From: Candidatus Methanobinarius endosymbioticus
GTDB lineage: Archaea > Methanobacteriota > Methanobacteria > Methanobacteriales > Methanobacteriaceae
Assembly (NCBI GenBank): GCA_003315655.1
Contig: NIZT01000003.1
Span: 1 to 64,000 of the forward strand
Direction: 5' to 3'
Length of the DNA: 64,000 nt
Shown: piece after piece, positions 58,285 to 64,000 of the stretch
Layout of the letters: each line of letters starts with the position of its first letter
Position numbering within the stretch: position 1 is the first letter of the stretch
Program-made: the position numbers and the translations under genes
The notes under the pieces: generated by a model
Database searches by the model: none
What the model was told of the DNA's origin: nothing
Seen by the model: the letters and a program-made list of their open reading frames with translations, nothing else

Positions 58285-59511
58285 AAAATATTAATTAATG
58301 AATTTTCTATAGGATTTATAAAATATTTTTTTATTAATTTTATATTTTTTAATATATTCTTTAAGATATGCTTTCCGTTTTTAAATTTATATGTAGTTTT
58401 TATATAGTTATTTTTCTTTCTAATTACTTTTATTTTAGAAATGATATATTTTTATGGTTTTCTTTTTTAATTATAGAATAATTTATCCTATAAGATGATG
58501 GAGATTTTTTAATAGAATTAACACGCTTTAAATAAACAGGTTTTACTGTTGTTTGTATTTTTTAGGAGATTCTATTTTTTAGGAATATTTATATTAAATC
58601 CTTCAGAAACAGAAGTATATATCTCATTTCCATTATATTCGAATCTGAATTGGTTTTCACCTTCTAATAATTTATAATTAAAAATTCCCATTCCATAGTT
58701 ATTAGTTTTAACCATTCCTATAAATTCATTGTTCACATAAAAACTTAAATAAGCTCTACCAATTCCATTTCCATATTCATCATCTAAATAGGATGTTAAT
58801 TTGACGGTGTTTCCTGATTTAACATCGCCTTCAATATTATAAATAATACTATTATTTATTTTATTGAAAATTAATGAATTATTGTCACTACTAGAATCAT
58901 CGAAGTTAATATTTCCCATATATGAAACAAAATAGCTATATATTCCAGTTGAATTTACTGTAAATGTAAATGTATCTATTCCTTCATTATTGGTAGTTGT
59001 ATTTCCTATATTAATATTACCAATAAAGAACAAAACATTCATATTTTCTAATAGACTTCTTATATTGTCTTTTAAAGTAGCTGATAGTATAACACTTCTT
59101 CCATATGTGTATATTAATAATTGGAACCATTATCTGTGTACCTTGTTTGTAAATATACATATTGATAATGTTTGAATTATTGTTAGTATAAATATATTCT
59201 TCCTTCAAAAGAAACATAACAATCAAATATTCCAGTCATATTATGTAAATATGCAAAGGTAGCTATTCCTTCATTATTGGTAGTTACATTTCCTATATTA
59301 ATATTAATTTTATAAAAAATAAAACAGTTTTATTAACTAATGGATTTTCATAAAAATCAGATAAATATGCAGCTAGAGGAATTTGTTTACCATTAACTTT
59401 TCTAATGGATGAATTAGTCATATTAATTGAAGTTATACTCTCATTGCAGTTATATGTTAAACTGTTTAATTCATTATTGAAATATTTAATACTAATTGTA
59501 TTTGTTCCCAA
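58285..59511 (-). pseudogene. Adhesin-like protein, Ig-like repeat part only
   Basis: Three open pieces hold Ig-like modules: TNTISIKYFNNELNSLTYNC and IPLAAYLSDFYENPLVNKTV; NTTTNNEGIDTFTFTVNSTG and IYSYFVSYMGNINFDDSSSD; NTVKLTSYLDDEYGNGIGRA and YLSFYVNNEFIGMVKTNNYG. A basic tail follows, YIKTTYKFKNGKHILKNILK, to 58285. There is no signal peptide or beta-helix at the 5' end and no TGIP-type anchor, so both ends are missing as well as frames being broken. Confidence 0.75.
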
Positions 59512-59840
59512 CTGATTAATAATTTAACATTTGTATAGGATAATTAATTATTTTATCCTATTTTTTATTTTATATTTCTTTATACTCTTATTTTTTAATT
59601 TTAAACTTAATTATTAAAGTTTTATTTTTAATTTTAGCGTATTTTTTTTACTTTATCATTTTTTGTTTAATTTAGTTTTTTATTATTTTTTATTTTATTT
59701 TTAATTTTTATATTTTTAAGTGAATATTTATAATAATTGAATAAGTATTTGCTTATATACACTATTATAATATAATCATATTAAGTCTAACTTTAAAATT
59801 ATAGCTATTTTTTAATAAGAATACATAATTTAAATAAATC
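59512..59840. other. Gap with a + strand terminator-like hairpin
   Basis: About 330 bp. ATAGGATAA and TTATCCTAT (about 59535-59558) followed by TTTTTT look like a terminator pointing right, although no + strand gene precedes it. The rest is AT-rich. Confidence 0.5.
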
Positions 59841-60104
59841 TTATTTTTCTGTGTATTTAAGCACTTCTTTTCCAAGATTAGTAATTTGATATAATCGTCC
59901 TTGAGTTTTTTCGGGATTTAAAACAGTTATTAAATTTTTATCTTTTAATTCTTTTAAGGTGCGACTTACATGATTTATTCTTATGTCTGTAGATTCAGCT
60001 ATTATTGAAGGAATTTTTAACCCTTCTTTTAAATCAATTAATACTTTCATACGATATTTTGACATTTGTACATATGAAATTGCATCAATAGTTTCTTTGT
60101 CCAT
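59841..60104 (-). CDS. Winged-helix transcriptional regulator
   Basis: 87 residues with an HTH core: YVQMSKYRMKVLIDLKEGLK as the first helices, IPSIIAESTDIRINHVSRTL and KELKDKNLI as the recognition part, and a wing, GRLYQITNLGKEVLKYTE. This is a small archaeal MarR/ArsR-like repressor. The frame is intact in a zone where nearly everything else is broken, so it may still be used. Its divergent neighbour is the adhesin relic at 60306, 200 bp away, a possible target. No ligand or metal residues are evident. Confidence 0.75.
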   Translation of the reverse strand: MDKETIDAISYVQMSKYRMKVLIDLKEGLKIPSIIAESTDIRINHVSRTLKELKDKNLITVLNPEKTQGRLYQITNLGKEVLKYTEK

Positions 60105-60305
60105 ATTACTAATAAAGTCTTATAAAATATTATAATTATTAACACCAAAATCTAATAAATTTTTACCAAATACACACTAAACTATATATAAGGTATTTAT
60201 CAAATTTAATTATTACATAATATATTTAATTAATAAAATTTTCATAAAAAGCAAAAATTATTTTTTGAAATAAAAAATATAATTTGAATTTAAGGAGGTG
60301 ATGAA

Positions 60306-62461
60306 ATGAATAATTTATTATTATTGGAATTATTGTGATAGTAGTGGGTGCTGTTGCTGGTGGATTTGTAGCTAATAACTACTTATCGGATCAGAATCAA
60401 AACGATGGTTTGAATTTTAATTCAAGTAATAGTTTTAGAAAAAATGGATTTAAAACTAGTGATAATAGTAAAAATATTGGAATAACTCAAAATAATAACT
60501 TAAAAATGAATAATAAAATCACTGTTATTAATATAGTTATAGTTGAAATGTGGTATCAATATATTGAAGTAATAGGTATTAAAAATAATATTAATTTTCA
60601 TGATTTAGGTAGTGATTCCATAAGTGTTAGTCAATCTATAACAGCAGGGGTACATACATTCAATTTATCTGAGGGTACTATGAGTTATAGTGGTTATGCT
60701 AATAATAATGGAAGTTTTTATTCTTCTGAAATTTATAAAACTTCAGATGGTAGTTATTTTGGAATCATGGTCATAACTAATCCTAATGGAATTGCAGAAG
60801 AACTAGCTAATGAATTAGCTAACGAAGATAATTTTTCTGTAAGTAAAGACACACTTAAAAAATAGATTCTTCTGGAAGTATTGAAGTTTATAAATTTGAA
60901 TCAAAAGGAATAATTCATTATATCTATAATGATGGAAATGACATTGTAATTATTGTAATAAATCAAAAAAAAAACAATTATCTATTCATGTTTATGACAG
61001 ATTCGTCAATAAATGGAACAATGGATGAATCTAATCCTTATTATGCAAACTTAAATTCTACTAATAGCTCAGATTCAGATAATAATAATTTAGAAGAAAA
61101 TGAAAATCAAAATAATGAAAATAACTATCCTGATAATTCATATGAAGATTATTTTATAATTTCTAATTGTAGTTTTTTTAATAATTTTGCTGGGGCTTAT
61201 GGTGGTGCTATCTACAATTTGAAAGATTTTGGTGTAATAGACAATTCCAATTTTGTTAATAATTCTGCTAATAGCCAAAATGGTGCTATAGAAAATATGG
61301 ATATAAATTTGACAGTAATAAATTGTCATTTTGTTAATAATTTTGCAAGTAGTCTTGGTAGAGCTATGCGTAATAATGGAGAAATGATCTAGATAGTAAT
61401 ATTATGAATGATAATTCTGCAGGTTGGAGGCATGTGATTTATAATAATAGAACCATGGGCATTTTGAATTTAACTTATCTTAATAATCTAAACTGTAAAA
61501 ACAACAAATGGATCTATAATGACTATATATGCTACAATAATTGATGATATGGGAAATACTGTAACTGGTCAAAATATAAGTTTCTATGTTAATGGAACTC
61601 TTATTGGCACAGTAATAGCTACTGAAGGGCTGGAAATATAAATTATTTAGCAGATAATGTCCAGCTATAATTTCTGTAACTGGAACTTATAGTGGAACTG
61701 GAATTTTCCTACTAGCGCTCAGTTCTGGACAAATAGCCATTTTTTTTTAAAAACTAATACTACTCGTAATGTTCTAAATAAAGCAAAAATAGGTCAAAAA
61801 ATAACTATAAAATATACATTAAAAGATGAAAATGGTAATCCTATAAACGGGGCAACTATTTATTTCCATGTTAATGGTAAAAAGATTGGTTCTAGTGTTA
61901 CTGGTTCTAATGAAATAGCAAAATTAAGATATAAAAGTTTCAAAAGCTAGAACTTATAATATTTCTGCTTAATATAATGGAAATTATACATATGTATCCA
62001 ATGAAGAAAGTAAAAAAACTAAAGTTTCAAAAAACTCTTACAAAGTTAAAATTACTAAAAAAGGTAACAGATATACTGTAACTATTACAGATGAAAATGG
62101 AGTTCCGGTTCCTGGTAAGAAAATCCGTGGTACTGATTTAAGAGGAAGAGTATTGGCATTTGGAATTACTGATGAAAATGATAAGTTCACTTTCAGATAT
62201 AAAGGAAGCTCTATCTATTTCGAAGTATCTTTTAATGATGGTAATGTTTATCAAAACTATAAAACAAGACTTTCTATCAATCCAGATGATTCTGAAGGAA
62301 ACTCTAAAAATCCACCTAAATCTGGATCTAATAATAACAACAATAAACCTGAATCGGATAGTTTAGCTAAAAGTTTAGCTATGGAAAAAACTGGAATTCC
62401 ATTAATAGTAATAATTTTAGTGTTGTTAATTAGTTTAGGAATTTTAGCTAGAAAAAAGTAA
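60306..62461 (+). pseudogene. Anchored protein fused to an adhesin-like protein, frameshifted
   Basis: AAGGAGGTGATGAA precedes ATG 60306. After a shift near 60325 comes IVIVVGAVAGGFVANNYLS, a signal anchor, and a soluble domain of about 170 residues (GVHTFNLSEGTMSYSGYANN, SSEIYKTSDGSYFGIMVITN). After another shift it runs into DSSGSIEVYKFESKGIIHYI, an acidic Asn-rich linker, PMP-like turns (GGAIYNLKDFGVIDNSNFVN), Ig-like modules (TVTGQNISFYVNGTLIGTV; GNPINGATIYFHVNGKKIG) and the end MEKTGIPLIVIILVLLISLG with RKK. At least six breaks. The first 190 residues resemble a separate small protein, so the adhesin part was probably joined to it. Confidence 0.75.
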
Positions 62462-62712
62462 TATTTGAGAATAATTAAATTTAGATTTTTTTATTTCTAT
62501 TATTAAATTTATATTTATTTTTTAGATTTTTTTATTTATTAAGATATTTCTTAATATTTTATTTTTTTATAATTATTATAGTTTTTTATATTTTTTATTT
62601 CTATTATTAAAAATTTAGGTGTACCTAAAAATATATAAGTGATTAAAATAAATATAACTTCAATTGCTTTTTTGATATTTTGTAATATTTTACTGAAAGC
62701 TTATCATAAATA

Positions 62713-63529
62713 ATGGATGTTAAAATGAAAACAAAATTAAATGATATTTCAGAAACAATGTTAATTCCACTATATTCTAGATCTTGTGAAACTAGAAAAA
62801 TTGATGGAATGATTCAAGATCCTAAAGCTATTGAGATGGTATCTAATATTGATCATGATTTTTCAAAGCTTGAAAACTCAAAAACGACTCAATTGGGAGT
62901 TTCTTGTAGAACATTAATTTTAGATGAACAAACAAAAAAATTTATTAAGGAAAATCCTGATGGAGTATGTATTTCTGTTGGTTGTGGCTTAGATACACGA
63001 TTTGAGTGTGTAAATAATGGAAAAATAACTTGGTATGATTTAGATTTACCTGAAGTAATTGATATTAGAAAACAATTTTTTGATAATAATGATCAACAAA
63101 AAATGATTAGTGAGTCTATTTTTGATGAATCATGGATTTATAAATTGATCATAAAGGAAAAAATGTTTTATTTATATTTGAAGGAATTCTAATGTATTTT
63201 TCTGAAGATGAAATAAAACAAATATTAAAAATTATTGAAAAAAATTTAAAAATGCGTTTATATTAATGGAATTAAGTTCTAAACTCATGATAAGGTTCAC
63301 TGGTAAACATGAAACTGTTAAAAAAACTAATGCAAGATTTAAATTGGGAGTAAAAAAGCTGAAGATGTTGAAAATTTGTCTAATAATATAAAATTCATAG
63401 ATCAATGGTATCTTTTTGATAAATACAAAGAACAAAATACTATATCTACAAAAAGAAAATCAGCTCTTTCATTTATTTTGCCTATTTTTAATGAAATTAA
63501 TAATAAAATTGCATTATATAATGTCAAAT
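62713..63529 (+). pseudogene. LCM/TcmP-like O-methyltransferase (COG3315), frameshifted
   Basis: Counted from ATG 62713, residues read MKTKLNDISETMLIPLYSRS, LGVSCRTLILDEQTKKFIKE, CISVGCGLDTRFE (SAM-binding loop) and ITWYDLDLPEVIDIRKQF, up to the stop at 63192. The next frames give FIFEGILMYFSEDEIKQIL, FILMELSSKLMIRFTGKHE, then KFIDQWYLFDKYKEQNTIS and ILPIFNEINNKIALYNVK to 63529. This is the class I methyltransferase family of leucine carboxyl methyltransferase and TcmP, about 270 residues; the archaeal substrate is unknown. Two to three indels. Confidence 0.8.
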
Positions 63530-63700
63530 AAAGAATTATTTATTCCAATATATTTCCTTTTCATTTTTTCTCATTATTTATTGTTTATTTCCTTAATTTT
63601 TTCTTTTATTTTAATAAATTATATTTTTATTTAAAAAAATTGATTAATTTTATATATTAAAAATAATAAAGCAAATATTCTTAAATAGATAATATTATTT

Positions 63701-63915
63701 CAAGGAATTGGAAGGGTATTCACACCTTATTTTTATCTTTTGTAAGAGAAGTTCTTCTTACAGTTGTATTTGCTTACATCTTTGTCATTGGTTTAGGATG
63801 GGGTATGGATGGAGTCTGGTGGGGAATATTTATAGGAAGTATTGTAGGATCACTAATAGCTTACTTGTGGGCTAATAATTACATAAAAAAACTAATTAAA
63901 AATCATGAAACGTGA
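63701..63915 (+). pseudogene. C-terminal remnant of a MATE-family efflux pump
   Basis: The fragment starts QGIGRG and, after one shift, LFLSFVREVLLTVVFAYIFV, IGLGWGMDGVWWGIFIGSIV and GSLIAYLWANNYIKKLIKN, stopping at 63915. It equals the last two helices and basic tail of MATE multidrug exporters. The preceding ten helices (about 380 residues) are absent. No start signal. Confidence 0.7.
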
Positions 63916-63920
63916 TTTTT
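63898..63920 (+). terminator. Terminator over the MATE stop codon
   Basis: AAAAATCA and TGATTTTT form an 8-bp stem around TGAAACG; the stop codon TGA lies in the right arm and a T-run follows. Confidence 0.55.
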
Positions 63921-64000
63921 GTTTAAAGATAAATTTTAGTTTTTAATATTAAAATTTTTCAATATCAATATCTCATTTTGTATAAGTTTTTTATACAATT

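Noticed and set aside
59535-59565. Terminator implying a hidden + strand gene before 59535
   Set aside because: The upstream + strand has no open frame or ribosome site; the interval is the minus-strand adhesin relic.
63232-63634. Small ORFs on both strands after 63200
   Set aside because: They overlap the frame-shifted end of the COG3315 methyltransferase or are T-rich chance frames.
1-64000. All frameshifts being sequencing or assembly errors
   Set aside because: Single indels in short runs (16982, 18345, 30797, 34430) could be errors, but nonsense and missense changes at conserved residues, several lesions per relic, missing gene ends and the clean state of long housekeeping genes do not fit random error.

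Overview
The window comes from a very AT-rich methanogenic archaeon, almost certainly Methanobacteriales and most like Methanobrevibacter. The evidence is an HMf-type histone, ribosomal protein S17e, an archaeal GHMP-type shikimate kinase, enzymes for methanofuran (mfnD, mfnF), methanopterin (mptG), coenzyme F420 (cofH) and archaeal lipids (carS, tes), a methanogen homoaconitase subunit, and several adhesin-like proteins typical of gut Methanobrevibacter. Two tRNA genes (Val-GAC and Phe-GAA) lack an encoded CCA.

Layout. 1-6.1 kb: a broken DUF460 gene, wecB, the methanofuran pair mfnD/mfnF and a broken membrane-anchored protein. 6.4-14.3 kb: carS and tes (both lipid genes, divergent), mptG, hacB, a zinc-finger protein and a tRNA methylthiotransferase. 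14.4-21.2 kb: a decayed second cofH, histone, two tRNAs, four broken genes and the intact cofH. 21.4-25.7 kb: a candidate structured RNA, a shattered adhesin and two broken small genes. 25.9-28.4 kb: deoC and elp3. 28.7-34.6 kb: a run of broken genes (VaFE/thioester surface protein, flavodoxin, 2TM protein, adhesin, iron-sulfur reductase, PRC-barrel). 34.7-39.7 kb: DUF2098, two DUF308 membrane proteins, a broken adhesin, a thioredoxin-like protein. 40.6-48 kb: broken adhesin, broken ABC transporter, broken BRO protein, broken cbiD. 48-56.5 kb: glycosyltransferase, moaC, hel308, sppA, aroK, chorismate mutase, rps17e, xth. 56.6-64 kb: broken paralogue pair, PadR relic, adhesin fragments, an intact winged-helix regulator, a broken methyltransferase and a MATE remnant.

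The dominant signal is large-scale gene decay. About 30 loci carry frameshifts, nonsense codons or truncations, while about 26 housekeeping genes are open over their full length, including a 695-codon helicase. Damage includes base substitutions at key positions (a radical-SAM Cys to Arg; CAA to TAA inside an ABC signature), so it is not only homopolymer miscalling. It falls on surface proteins, transporters, regulators, accessory enzymes and, strikingly, cobalamin gene cbiD. That is the pattern expected of a recently host-restricted or intracellular methanogen, for example a protist symbiont; this is inference.

The most novel-looking element is at 52.3-52.56 kb, behind hel308. A TATA box lies inside a perfect 18-bp palindrome. 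The predicted transcript has two mutually exclusive hairpins, a Shine-Dalgarno that the 5' end can mask, an 11-bp pairing between its 5' and 3' ends, and a roughly 29-codon hydrophobic mini-ORF now interrupted by TAG at codon 3. This resembles the architecture of bacterial type I toxin mRNAs. A three-hairpin candidate RNA at 21.38-21.46 kb and two pairs of near-palindromic operator-like sites (31.2 kb and 40.0 kb) are further unexplained structure.
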